In this document: piece after piece, positions 12,091 through 23,570 of the stretch
Position numbering within the stretch: position 1 is the first letter of the stretch
Layout: each line of letters begins with the position of its first letter
Assembly (NCBI GenBank): GCA_900708905.1
Contig: CAADRB010000010.1
Location: 4,532,072-4,596,071 of the forward strand
Direction: 5' to 3'
Length of the DNA stretch: 64,000 bases
DNA from: Hymenolepis diminuta
Taxonomy: Eukaryota; Platyhelminthes; Cestoda; Cyclophyllidea; Hymenolepididae
The notes under the pieces: model-generated
Seen by the model: the letters and a program-made list of their open reading frames with translations, nothing else
The model's database searches: none
What the model was told of the DNA's origin: nothing
Translations under genes and position numbers: made by a program

Positions 12091-12504
12091 ACAGTTATAA
12101 CACAGATTTGGCAATTATTGCTGCTAGGCTCCGATGGAAATTACTCTCCTTTCTCTGCAATTAGTGTCACTCAGTTATGACGGTAGAATCGATTTCATTG
12201 GGGCGGTTTTTGATTCTAGATCTCGAACTTTTCATTTGTAAGTCCAAGGATCGATCACGGTTCTTTCTTCCTTGAGAAAGATAGACCTTGAAAATGTTAT
12301 GCAGATCTTATATGACCTTGAAATGACTGGCTATTGGAAATCAGCCTTGACTACCATTATCTTTCATTTGAGCCTGTTTATCATTGTAACTGGATGATCT
12401 TCCTTCGTCCCTGTTAATCCATTAATGATTTAGTAAAGTTTTACCACTTTACTTAATAATGCATAAATTTGATTAGTAAGAGTAGGGTCATATCTATACC
12501 ATTT
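12091..12504. other. intergenic, nothing recognised
   Basis: AT-rich spacer with no gene, RNA or repeat that I can support. Confidence 0.5.
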
Positions 12505-12745
12505 CAGTATGGCGGTAGCGCTGTGATCAACGCGAACTTCTCCCAAAGTATAAGTCAGGAAATCGATGCTCATCGGTCCACATTCAGTGATGTGGAGGGC
12601 CAACCGCATTGATTAATCATTCTGATCAATATGAGTGGTGACAAAAAACGAATGTCTTGTAAGATCGGCTCCAGATTACCTTCCTTTTATTCAAGTCGAG
12701 CGTTGTTAAAAATTCTTTGAGTGGGTTTGGGAAGCCTCTTCAGGA
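12505..12745 (+). repeat. dispersed repeat R3, copy 2
   Basis: Counterpart of 9128-9320 (same strand). It carries additional sequence between the shared blocks, including gatgctcatcggtcc and an imperfect inverted repeat ccacattcagtgatgtgg at about 12578-12595. Confidence 0.55.
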
Positions 12746-13744
12746 AGCATTATTCACTTATTATCACCTATTTAACCCATTGTGGTCTATGAAGGTGATT
12801 ATACCGTAATGGATATAACTAGTCATTAATGTGGCTTTAGTGGAGACAGTTTTAATATTACTCTATTTTATGGTAGAATAGTTATTCATTTGCAAACTTC
12901 GAGTTTAACGCCGCTTCTTCTATTTTATACGGGTACTTATCATCGTTTTGATTGTCTCACTATTATTTCTACAAGTTACGATGTCGCATCAACTACAGAT
13001 ATGAAATCTCTTTTGCGTGTCAAAGTGAAACTAATTTCGAATTTTAAACATAAATGCATTCGTTTAATGACGGAACAGATTATTTCGTACATCGATGCCT
13101 ATAACACACAGCTGTGTTAATTACACATATATAAACAAAATTTTCGGCCTAGATCAGGTGATTTGTGCGGCCTTAACAGTGACCTTTCCTCTAAAACAAA
13201 GTACATCCTCTAATTGGAGTTATTGGTTTCTTCTCTCTTGAAATTACCTTTTTCACATTTCGTCGCTCAATCTATCAGATGTAAGTTATCTTTCTGATTG
13301 TTTCTCAATATAATTTTTTCCGTTAGTTAGTTTAGCTATTCTCTGCTTAAATAATTAATTTTTTGAATTTTTACAACTTTGAATCACTGGGACCACTGAA
13401 ACACGTAGGAAAGGAAAGATAATTCAATTTTAAGACAGAGTATGCACAGTAGTATCGAGAGGAATGCTCTATTTCGTCTAGACTCACTAAGTCAACTAGG
13501 TCTTAATTTTAAAATTTTATCAGACCCGATTCTTCAAATAACGCCTTCTTCATATAAAAATTCAGATGATATCATCTCTTATGATTTTGCAGACAACTAT
13601 TCCAGCATCATCTACTCTAAAAACGAATCCTTCAGCTTGAAGATTATATTTGTGTTTGTGGTGATCGATCTGTCAGTTTTTTCTAATCTGACCTTCATTT
13701 GCAGAGTAAATGACGCTTAGGGTTCAAACTTATATTTCCCCTTC
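12746..13744. other. intergenic, nothing recognised
   Basis: AT-rich. Open frames at 12890-13120 and 13442-13720 have no recognisable motif and no splice or poly-A context suggesting exons. Confidence 0.45.
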
Positions 13745-14135
13745 TACACACACTTTTCAGTTATGGTTGATGTTTACTACTGCGAGGAGTAGATTTCGCT
13801 GCAGGATTCAACGTCGAAATTCTGCCCTCCTTCTCGCCGAATGGTTGCTTAACATTCGCCTGAAGTTGTCTTAACCAATCCTTTGCACGTGCAGATTTAG
13901 AGGAGCCAAATTTCGGTAGATGAGGTTTCAATAGCACTTTGGCCATTATATCATCTTCCCCTTTACCACTTGCCATTGGTTCAATTGTTGCCTTAGTATT
14001 TGTACAGCCAACTTTCTCAGAGGAATCCTTTCAATAGGCACTTTAATATTTTCCTTCCATTATGTAAGCCTGATATCATCCAGCGATCAGTGATCTGCTT
14101 AAGAAACTGTCATTTAGCCTTTTCCTCATGAATAA
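13745..14135 (-). mobile_element. LINE (non-LTR retrotransposon) 3' ORF tail fragment, decayed
   Basis: The sequence and its minus-strand translation match the element at 55738-56530. EDDIMAKVLLKPHLPKF here corresponds to EDEILARELLKSHLLKV there, followed by a shared SKS.R/HTK block. Upstream (higher coordinates) the nucleotide match continues through the region that in the other copy encodes the ARRMILGLYSRR segment typical of the reverse-transcriptase C-terminal end. Both copies are in minus orientation and end near the same point on the left. The 5' part of the element is missing, so this is a 5'-truncated insertion. Confidence 0.7.
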
Positions 14136-15154
14136 TCAGTGAGGATAAACACGGATTGCATTTGAATACGTTTGTCACTGTACCTTAATGCAACTCAATC
14201 TTGAAATCGCTTCTGTGATTCGTCAGTTTCTAGCAATCCCTTAGAATTTTCCCTCTCTTCCTCTTTTTAAACATTTGAGTGAATCAGCCGTTTCCACGCT
14301 CTGTCGCTGCTTGTGAATCTTGTTTGACTCCAATTTCCTGCTCGATTAGGAAGACATGCAAAACAGCTTTCATATCGTGAATCTTTGAGTCATCATAAGG
14401 CGAAATCGCGTCTATCCTTTTTCACTATTCAATCTAGAATTATTTCAAGACATTCGATCTGCACCACAATCAATAGCTCACAGTTTTAAACTCATTTATT
14501 TTTTATGGTATTAGAGTATTATGCAGTATTCGTTATAAATTCATTTGCGTATATTCAACAACTGTAGTGAAAACCCTAACCCTAATATAAGAATAGGAAG
14601 ATAAGCTATTCGTATTTCAATACACATATCTGTTAAGATAATTTTCCTTCTGATGTAACTCTGTTTAAAGGACTATGTGTTTTTGAATGGGATTTCGCAA
14701 ATAAATGTTGAAAATAATTTTTCGTTTTTTTATAAACCAGTCGGAATAGTTGATGTATCACTTTAGAGTCTTGATTTTAGGAAGAGAGTGAACGAATTTG
14801 GTTTAGCAATTCAGTATTTTCTCTCTTCCATGACGCAGCCCAGATTGAAGAAGTGCGTGGTGGCATTTCTCGCTATTTTCGGATATCCATTACTTTTAAT
14901 TATTTGAAATTTTTAAAAATGAATGTGCATCTGCCTAAACTTTCCATTTAATGACGCTTTTTGGGAAGATGTTCTTATATATGCGGTGGTTTCGTTACTT
15001 TTGTCCTACGTGGGGCTTAGCGCATTTATTAAATTTTATAAATTTATTAAAATTCCTTAGCCATTTAGGCTTTTTTAAACACTCGTCTTGGGTAGAGGGA
15101 CAGTATTGTCAAATTTTTCTCTCTATTAATCATGCTCATCTTTACCCCCACTGA
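14136..15154. other. intergenic, nothing firm
   Basis: Possibly a continuation of the LINE fragment at the left edge, but I cannot recognise conserved motifs after about 14135. It contains a short ccctaaccctaa (14573-14585) that is too brief to be a telomere block. Confidence 0.4.
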
Positions 15155-15240
15155 GTGCGCACTGTAAGCATCGAACCTTGTGATCTCTGACTTCGTAGAC
15201 GAGAACGTTGTTACCAGCTCAGGAGTTACGAGTTGTCAAC
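15155..15240 (-). repeat. tRNA-like sequence, probably a SINE remnant
   Basis: The minus strand has an A-box-like TGAGCTGGTAA (complement of 15211-15221) and a B-box-like GGTTCGA (complement of 15171-15177). The boxes are about 44 bases apart, the spacing of the internal RNA polymerase III promoter of a tRNA. The anticodon and acceptor stems do not fold properly, so I take it for a tRNA-derived SINE head or a decayed tRNA gene rather than a working tRNA. No second copy was found in this window. Confidence 0.45.
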
Positions 15241-15647
15241 CTCAACTTCTAACAATTAAAAGATTGTTGTTATTAGCTCACCTCTGATCTTAAAATTTAA
15301 ATGTTTAATGTCAGTATAATGGACTCAATGGTACGACAGTATATTTTTTACTCCAGAACTTTTCTTAAGGTATTGTTACATTTACAAGGCAAAACCTCGT
15401 TAATTTCAAAGTAGAACTAATTATTTTTTCATAATTGTGCTGTTTGCATAAAATGAACTGTTTTTATAAACTACTACATAGTTCAAAATCATTGGTTTTA
15501 CATTTTAAACGAATCCTTGACCTCTAGTTTAATTTTTTAGCCGCTATAATGAACAGTAAATTTTATCTAGGCTACTTATAATCGGAGAGTAACATATTAG
15601 CAGCTTATATTTAATAAGTAAATGATCCGTTTCCTGATTTTAGCACT
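15241..15647. other. upstream region of the photolyase gene
   Basis: AT-rich sequence without a clear TATA or CpG promoter. It ends in tttcctgattttag, an acceptor-like tract finishing 4 bases before the start codon (see findings). Confidence 0.4.
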
Positions 15648-18629
15648 ATGAGAGTACTCCATTGGTTTCGAAAAGGTCTTCGTCTGCACGACAATCCTGC
15701 TTTACTGGCCTCACTTAATCCTCCCAAAAAAACTTCTGACGAACCCATTGAAATACTTTTCCTATACATCTATGATACTACAGGCAAGGAATATGGAATG
15801 AGAGGTTATCGCCAGGCGCAATTTCTACTGGAAAGTCTCGTCGATTTGGATCAATCTCTTAAAAAGTTGGGAAAAAATTTGCGGCTACTGGTCGTAGAGG
15901 GCGACCCTATTATGGTATGGTCAGGTGACGATTCTACTTATTCTTATTGAACGAGGAGTTCAATATAATTACTCTAACTTCATTGTAGGAAGTACCAGCA
16001 CTGTGTAAGAACCTTGATGTCAAATATGTAACTTTCGAGGCTGATATTGAGCCTTACTCGATAGTACGTGATAATGAGGTGACAAAAAAGTTGGAGGAAG
16101 AGGGAGTGACTGTCTCTCGAACACACGGTCACACAATGTGGGATCCTGAGTTTCTGAAATCTCATCATCAACCACCACAAACGGCGACGAAAGATTCAAA
16201 CTCAAAAAATCTTGGTAGGTACTAGAATAAATTTCAAGTGATCTTTTATAAAGTAGGGCTCTGTCTACATTATTATAACGCCAAGACATCCTATTCAGTC
16301 ACTATTATCCACTAATGACCACTAGATACCATCAATTAAAGTTGATTTACAATCTGGAAGAGAAAGAGGTTATCACAAAGCAGTTACTTCAAACCGCTTT
16401 ATTCATATATACAGGTCTCATATATTATCTGGATCGACGTACGTACTTGCATACTAATAAGCACGCTGATCGACTCAGAGATCACATGTAAGAATTGCTA
16501 ATTCCGAGACAAAACATAAATTCACGGCTTTGAGCTTTGTTTATCGACATTCGGCCATGGTCATATTTGTCGTAACTAACTATCTAAGCAAAGTTATCAC
16601 AATCAATAAATAGCTTAGGTGAAATTTGAAACGGATTAGTGTGATTGAATTATATAAAGCACCGGTTATTAACATGGCATGAGCTTCCTTTTGTCAAAAT
16701 ATCTTCTTACAGTTCCGTCATTCATTCATTCATTCATTCCAAAGGCAATTAAATAATTTACGATCATCCATTTACTCCTTTATATTTGTGCTTATGGTAA
16801 GAGTGTTTTTCATATTCAATTGAACTTCAAGCAACTTTACTTAGGATCGTAATTTTTTACTATGAAGCTGTGTTACCACTTGTATAACAGTATAGAGCCA
16901 CTTATATAATCAAGGTTACTCGCTGAGATCACAATGGCTACGGTAGCTCAGTTCCGGAAGTAAGAAGTGAGAATAACCAAAGTTAATATTTAGCTAAGAT
17001 TGGCTATCTGGATAGTGATGATTTTTCATTTCTAAGTATGACCAGGACCTTTCTATATTAAGATATTGCTAGGTAAGATTTAAAATGCTTGAGAAAACTG
17101 ACAGAGGACGTGTTGCTTTTAATAAGAAAAGATATCGATTGCTTTTACGATTTGAAATCTTATTATTAAGACTATTTTAACGTTATAGGTATCCCCATGA
17201 CATATCAAAGTTTTTGCGCTCTCATAAGGCGAGTTTCACCTCAGGGTCCGTCAAAACCACTTCCTTCATTTGAAGAGTATGCTAAGTCCTGCACTGCCCC
17301 GAATCTATCGGAACTCGAACTCGGTAAAGTTCATATCGGTCCACCCAGTTCTTTGGAACAACTTAAAATCGAATTCGATCCAATTCCTGAACTAGGTGAT
17401 CATGTGTCTGATGATGAGGGCGAGAAGTGGGAAATGACTTTTCCGGGTGGAGAAATTGAGGGCCTCGATCGTCTCCAACGGATGGTAAATAATGCTACTT
17501 ATAACATTATAAGTAGATCAATTTGAATACCATTAATTACGTTTTAAAATCCCTTAGGTAGCCCAAAGGCCAGATTGGGTTTGCTCTTTCGCGAAGCCTG
17601 AAACCGCTCCAACTAGTTTGCCAATATCAACAACTGGACTGAGTCCATATATACGTTTCGGCTGTGTTTCTGCACGTCATGCATGGTGGGTCATTGCGGA
17701 AGCTATGCGTCCGGCGTCGAAAGCTTCAAAGACTAAACCTCCAACTCAGCCACCCGTATCACTACATGGTCAATTGCTCTGGCGCGAATTCTTCAATCTA
17801 GTGGCTTCCGTCACTCCCAACTTCGATCGGATTGAGGTTAGTTCACTGGACAATCATCCAATATATCCTTTGAAACGCAGCTACTGATAAATAAAGAGTA
17901 ACAATTTGTTCAATGTTATAGGGAAATCCAATCTGTCGTCCAATAGATTGGAATGTTGATGAAAATCTTCTCTCAGCATGGCGCGAGGCTCGTACTGGTT
18001 TTCCATTCATCGACGCCGCTATGATCCAGTTGCACCGTCATGGCTGGATGCATCATCTTGCACGTCATGCTGTTGCTTGCTTCCTGACCCGTGGTCAACT
18101 CTGGCAATCTTGGACTGCTGGAGCAGATATCTTCTCCTCCTTGTTACTTGACGCAGACTGGACACTCAATTCAGCCAATTGGATGTGGCTATCAGCTAGT
18201 GCTTTCTTTCATCAATACTATCGTATCTACTGTCCTGTGAGCTTTGGAAGAAAGACTGACCAGGATGGAGAGTAAATAGTTAATGTATTCGAAGATAACC
18301 TCATCCATTCATGTATTAACCCTTCTTTTCCTTCACGAAATAATAGATTTATCCGACATTTTATACCGGCTCTTCGCAATATGCCTCCAGAGTATATCTA
18401 CGACCCATGGACTGCACCGATGTCTGTTCAAAAGAAGGCTGGTTGCATTATCGGAGTGGATTATCCAGATCCGATTGTTGATCACCAGGAAGCCAAGGCT
18501 GAGAATCTAGAACGCATGAAAGCTGCCTATGCCGATCGTGAAGTTTCACCTACTCCTGAGCAAAAGAGAAAGATAACGTTTGGGTTCGGCAAGGCCGCCA
18601 TGAAGAATGCCAAGAAGATGAAAAAATGA
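15648..18629 (+). CDS. (6-4) photolyase / animal cryptochrome family flavoprotein, six exons
   Basis: Exons are 15648-15914, 15989-16214, 17189-17484, 17558-17836, 17922-18271 and 18347-18629, totalling 1,701 bases (566 residues plus stop) with all phases closing. The start gives [16 protein letters not shown] at residues 4-19, the usual family N-terminus. Residues 1 to about 165 form the antenna domain. The FAD-binding domain includes [11 protein letters not shown] (288-298), QLLWREFF (335-342), [10 protein letters not shown] (357-366), [18 protein letters not shown] (397-414) and [17 protein letters not shown] (431-447). By alignment from memory with animal cryptochromes, the electron-transfer Trp triad is W366, W420 and W443. 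N439 is the residue facing flavin N5 (Drosophila-type CRY has Cys there). H401 and H405 match the (6-4) photolyase active-site histidines. The protein lacks the long cryptochrome tail; it ends in a short basic stretch (KNAKKMKK), possibly a nuclear signal. Photolyases of this clade use blue light and FADH- to repair (6-4) photoproducts, and sister cryptochromes act in circadian clocks. Sequence motifs alone do not separate the two roles. Confidence 0.93.
16215..17188 (+). other. intron 2 of the photolyase gene (974 bases)
   Basis: The only long intron of the gene. The others are 73-85 bases (15915-15988, 17485-17557, 17837-17921, 18272-18346). It interrupts a Gly codon (G165, g|gt) and contains a CATT-type microsatellite but no recognised element. 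Confidence 0.8.
16719..16739 (+). repeat. CATT tetranucleotide microsatellite
   Basis: Five consecutive cattcatt-type units in photolyase intron 2, a likely length-polymorphic site. Confidence 0.8.
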
Positions 18630-18670
18630 TCTTCATGTTATCAAATTCAACTCAGTGTGCATTGTATACT

Positions 18671-18700
18671 AATAAATTTATAAACAATTCTTTTAATAAA
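18671..18700 (+). terminator. polyadenylation signals of the photolyase gene
   Basis: Two AATAAA hexamers, at 18671-18676 and 18695-18700, lie 42 and 66 bases after the stop codon, implying a very short 3' UTR. Confidence 0.7.
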
Positions 18701-19202
18701 CGTTTATACGTGAAGTTGTATTCTCATTTCATAAAATTGGGGTACTCGATTTAAAGTAAATGAGTTGATTTAACTTTGCCCTGATTTATCATTTCACACA
18801 TTATGATCAGATTATTCATGTTTTCAAACCAAAAATTTGCCATATCATACGAAATCCTGCTGTATATTGAAAATCTATTACCAGCATTTGATAATTTTGG
18901 ATGAAATCACATTTTTATTCTTTTATTGTACTTTCATTTTTTTAATCAGGGAGGAACATTTAAGTACTGGAATCAGTGAGAAGGCAAAATAAGTAAATTA
19001 AAATCAAGAAATCAAAAGTGCTAAACTTTATCTAAACTATATTTCTTTCGATCGGCTCATTTAAAAAAGTAATTGATTTGTCTCAGAGTTTATCTTCTGG
19101 ATTCTCAAAATATTTCTGCCCACAGGTTCAATAAATAATTAATGCCCCTAGTGCCCCGACTTAGTTAAACAGTTGATTAATATTTGCTGTTTATTCTGAT
19201 TG
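18701..19202. other. intergenic, nothing recognised
   Basis: AT-rich start of the gene desert. No open frame of interest. Confidence 0.5.
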
Positions 19203-19345
19203 ACAATTAAAATTTAACCTCATCTGGATTAATCTTGATGGTATGTAAAGCATCCTATTGGACTGTGACCAGACCCCCCTGGGTCAGTAGAACTATAGCG
19301 GTCACTAGGTTAACGACTACAGATATTAGTGTTTGCCTCGTTTGA
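19203..19345 (+). repeat. dispersed repeat R2, copy 1
   Basis: Shares gcatcctatt.g.ctgtgacc and a later ...act.ggttaa.gac.a block with 22035-22225 in the same order and orientation. The middle is diverged and the other copy is longer. No coding capacity or known family. Confidence 0.5.
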
Positions 19346-20529
19346 TTAAACAGACATAAAGTAAAATTCGATTTAATGGTGAACATAAGTCCTTGTTCAT
19401 TGCTTCATTTTAATATGGATCGATAATTTATTATAGGAGAATATGCGCCCATCTGATCTAAGTTGGAAAAAATATTAGCAGTAGATTCGTATTCTGATCC
19501 ATCTACCAGTAAAATTGGCCTTTTGACTGCAGCAATTAGCTTCATTCTCGAGACCCTCCATTATGGAGATGAGTTGTTCAAAACAGTGAAAATGAGATCT
19601 GTCAAATACTGCTACATAGAAGGTAAAAGACATTGAGTGACTAGTCCACAGCAGCGAGTTTTTAAGGAGAATGATATCCAAAGATTCAGGTTGAGTGTCT
19701 GGATGTTCTTAGTTTGCTTAGGGAGTCGAGAATAGAATTGTAGGAAGATTTATTGTAGAAAATATTGTAGACAAGCAAGATAGAATGAAATGGATTAACG
19801 TTCTATTAGAGTAGGATAGATTAAAAAGTGGGCCGAGACACATTAAGGGGAACAACATTGAGAGGAAGCAACCATCGTAAAATAATGGCCACTTCCGTTC
19901 CAAGCAACGTATGGGTTAGGTAGAGCCTGCACCTTATGCCGACACTTGCTTTCTTACTGGCTGGCGAGGTTGTTAGCTTAGTCTACTTCCTATTTCTCAA
20001 TAAGAAGGTATTTAGTAAACTGCAATATACTTTATCACATGTACGTTTGGACAATAATAAAATATATTCACATGTTTTACTCTCTGTGATAGCCACAACG
20101 ACCCTTTGACCCATTTAGCAGAGAAATGAATCTTAATGAAGATAGCATATGTATGAAAGCTGATGTATAGTTGAAATATTCTTCTCGCATTACATCCCTT
20201 CCATTGTTCAGTTTATGAAAGTCAAAATTTTTTAATTTACTAAAAGTGTCAATTGCTGCTTCATTTTGAATTGAGAAAAGAATAAACAAAATAAAACTAA
20301 AAAATTCCAAATACTGTGAGGGATGAATCCCTATGCATTCCCAAAATGTTCATCTATGTCATCAATAATCTCTGAGACCTAATTAACTCTACTTCACAGT
20401 AGTGCTTGAAGCGATTGCCCCTACTGTAACCTCAAGCGCCCTGTGGATAACCATCTTGTGTCCTCAAGTGGTTTATTTTAATTATCGGAATAAGCTAATT
20501 AAGTGGAGCTTAGATGAACATTGCAAGGA
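19346..20529. other. intergenic, nothing recognised
   Basis: Several short minus-strand open frames (for example 19475-19681 and 20077-20310) without motifs. I consider them chance frames. Confidence 0.45.
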
Positions 20530-20705
20530 TTCAGCATCCCCGCGGCGGCGTCCGAAACCATTCTACCTGTTCATACTATTCTTCCAAACGAGACGTCGTG
20601 AAGCCTCTTTTAATCACCACACACATGATTGGTTCCTACTATTTCCTCTTACCATCTCTGTTCCTCATCCCTCCCTTCCTCTTTCTAACCCTCATTGTGA
20701 TTAGT
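20530..20705. other. GC- and pyrimidine-rich island with inverted CCAAT box
   Basis: Starts with ccccgcggcggcgtcc (20537-20552), then C/T-rich sequence with ATTGG at 20628-20632. It resembles the island at 11790-12090 in composition. It could be a promoter-like element, but no transcript is evident. Confidence 0.35.
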
Positions 20706-21429
20706 TGAGTACATTTTGGCTTAATCAGCTCTTGGTGTTCTGCTCTAAAACTGTTGTTAACTCTTACATCAATTTGCTACAACTGATTATCTTTATAAGG
20801 GAGGTGAAGGCATTGCAGGTTAATACATAATTAGAATTATTATATACACACTCTCAGTAAAGAATGCAATCGCTCAAATCAATTTGAAGATTATATGCAT
20901 GAGTTAAGAGAACGGTAGGTTGATCTGAAATCAGTTTATGCCCGACTCAAAAAAGGTGAAAGTCAACTTTCATACTTTGGACCATGGGAGCAACGATGAT
21001 TTATGCAACTCGGACTATAAATAATTGCACGCTGCAACAAATATAACCTGATGAAGTAGGATTATACTGATTCCAGAATTTTTACTGTTACTGTTACCAT
21101 TTCGCCTTTTAAAACCATCTACTACCTATCAAATTTCTACTTGTTAAGATATCTCTCAATAATTAAAGGTACAGTAAATTTTGCCTTTTCCATGTGCAAA
21201 AATTATGGATTTTCTGAATCGAAAGTTCTAGATTTCCCATATCGAAACTCGTACTCACCTCAAACCATCCCATAGTAGGTGGAACTTCCTTACTCAGAAG
21301 TCAGTCATAACAAGGGGTCGCGATCTAACTTCGCTATATCCGGGACAAACTAAAGTATAGAAAGCTATCTCATGTTATGCGATTGTTTTGAGCTTCTTCT
21401 TTTTAGATTGTGTGCGCTTGACGCGCTTA

Positions 21430-21720
21430 ATGGAAATCGGACTTCTATTGACCCTCTATGAACACCCTAAACATCACTTTTCCTTATTTCTATTTCCGTC
21501 TAGTTTTCACATTCGAAATTGTGCTTTTGCGGCGCCTGATAGGGACGTAGGTTGATGACGTGTCTTCATTTGTAGTGAGCGCGTACAGAAGTGCATCCTA
21601 ATAGTCACTATTTATTCAATTGTTTCTTTGAACTATGAAAGGTGCTCTAGTGTAGCGCTTCTTACAAGGCCAGTTGTATTAGGCACATGCGTATGGACAT
21701 CTAAAACACGCGTTATCCAA
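21430..21720 (+). repeat. double-hairpin repeat family, copy A (decayed)
   Basis: Two imperfect hairpins start about 123 bases apart, at 21532-21582 and 21655-21686, with a possible third at 21432-21460. Arms begin gcgcct/gcgctt and end .agcgc or .ggcac. The right flank (catctaaaacacgcgttatccaa) matches the flank of copy C (catatctaaaacgacattat). Confidence 0.55.
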
Positions 21721-22034
21721 CTAATTTTGTACTACGTCTTGAATTTTAATGAATTTCCGTTTCTTCATAGTTTTATCTTCCTGTTATTTTTATCCATGGC
21801 AAAGCAAAAATATATTTTTTTTAAGTTATTAATCGTTGCAAAGTACCTAAACACTGGGAATAAGAGTGAAAAAAGGAGCACCGAAAGTTAAATCAATAAT
21901 TCAAAAGGACTTATTTCGATTAAGTAATTAAACTATCTCGAAACCCATTGCATGAATTCCTGACTATAATATTTGCGTTTAAGGACTGAGTGGTTTTAGT
22001 GCCCAGAGGTGATTGAAGTGCTGATCGAATTATT

Positions 22035-22225
22035 TGATCAAATTAGTCATCCGATTAAGCAAAGTTCATGGAGTTCTCACCTCACTTTGTTGTGTGTAAG
22101 GCATCCTATTTGGCTCTGTGACCTTACTCAAAGTAGTTATAGTGAATTTCCCCCCACAGGCCACCGGATTTTTAGCAGTAACTGGGTTAATGACGATAAA
22201 TAATATTCATAAACTTATATTATGT
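22035..22225 (+). repeat. dispersed repeat R2, copy 2
   Basis: Counterpart of 19203-19345. It contains ggcatcctatttggctctgtgacc (22098 onward) and actgggttaatgac. Confidence 0.5.
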
Positions 22226-22739
22226 TAACTGACTGGATGTTTCTTTCACTTTAATGATGTATAATTAAAATATTCCATTAACGCTACATCTTTTCTGTAA
22301 GCTAAATTATGATGATCAAAACTTGTTGCTCTGATCTAGGTAGTCACGAAAAATTTCCGTTACTAATTCATTGTAAAACTAGAAAATGAATTAGTATGAA
22401 CAAATTCCAATAACTTTTCGGTCCTAAAGTTAAAATGTGAATGCGAAAGCATAGGACGCGGGAAAATATTTTTAAATTTTTGTTTTAGATTCTTGGGAAA
22501 GAATAATGATAAAAAGTCAGTTCGCATTCAAACTTGCAGATAATGTTAACCTGTTTTGAGTTAATTGACTGGTTAATTGAATTGTCATTTATGTTTATCT
22601 CAACAACAGGCGAAATTCATCATTGGTTCTTTGAATTGAGGAACAAGGCGCCTCCCGCGGGGACAACCTATAACCCAAGTACGTGAATTAGAGACCCATG
22701 CCACTTCACACATAATCTGTTGATTTATGCCGTCCCATA

Positions 22740-23570
22740 TCATCATTTTTTAGATGAATGATCTTTTCTACTTCCGTGTTTTGTTATCTCGTTTGATAAA
22801 AATTCGAATAGTTTTTATCTCTGTTGTTGGTAAAAATAATAGCAGTAGGGATTGGAACTTTCTAGATATCCGATGTCCGAAATATGCCGCCATACTAAAT
22901 AACTCTCAGACAACGATTGTACTCACGCATATCATCTCACACGCAAGCAGCAGAAGACATGATTTCCCCGTTCGGAAACCAATCACAAAAATGAGTTGGA
23001 GTTTGACTTCATTGATTGTACCCTAAGATACGCCATGTTACCTGGTTCATTAATTCGCTTTCAAAGAGGATACTCTAGTGAGGCTTAATGGATAATCTGA
23101 CTGGGCATGCACACTTGTTTATCCTGAACGAAATTTTTCAACTTTACTTTCCTGTTTATGCTATTCCACGTTCGAAAGTGTGCTTTCGTGACACTTGTTA
23201 GGGACGCAGAACGGCTGAACGCTTAAATGAGCGCGGCCTAATAGTCAGACTTTTATCCAATCCACTATTTCATATTCAATCGTTTTTTGTTTGATTTCTG
23301 AAGAACCGTGAAAGGTGTTCTGTGGCACTTAGCAACAAGCTCGAAAGATCAGCAATCTGAATTTGTATTTGGCGTATTCACATGAATATTAAAATCACCA
23401 GCTGATTATCCCATTGTTTTGTTTTAATTATTTCTTTGTTCAAATCACTGGGTAGTAGAGATTCTTTGTTTTAAATCCAGTCACAGTATACCGTAACACT
23501 GATATCAATGCATTTCTTCATATACCTAAGACCCCCTTAAAAAGACTGAACATCTAAAAATAAAATTTTT
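22740..23570 (+). repeat. double-hairpin repeat family, copy B with left part
   Basis: The left part shares ccgccata...ataa, agaagacatgattt and aa.caatcacaaa.a blocks (22885-23000) with copy C. The right part carries two imperfect hairpins at 23190-23234 and about 23323-23375. The distal flank (actgatatcaatgcatttctt, 23500 onward) matches attgatatcaatgtgcttctc in copy C. The shared span is at least 600 bases with no open reading frame, so this is a non-coding mobile or satellite-like element. Confidence 0.6.

Noticed and set aside
14573..14585. ccctaaccctaa, like the animal telomere repeat
   Set aside because: Only two units; expected by chance in 64 kb of AT-rich DNA and not enough for an interstitial telomere block.
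16020..16289. Minus-strand frame over photolyase exon 2
   Set aside because: Antisense shadow of a well-supported exon.
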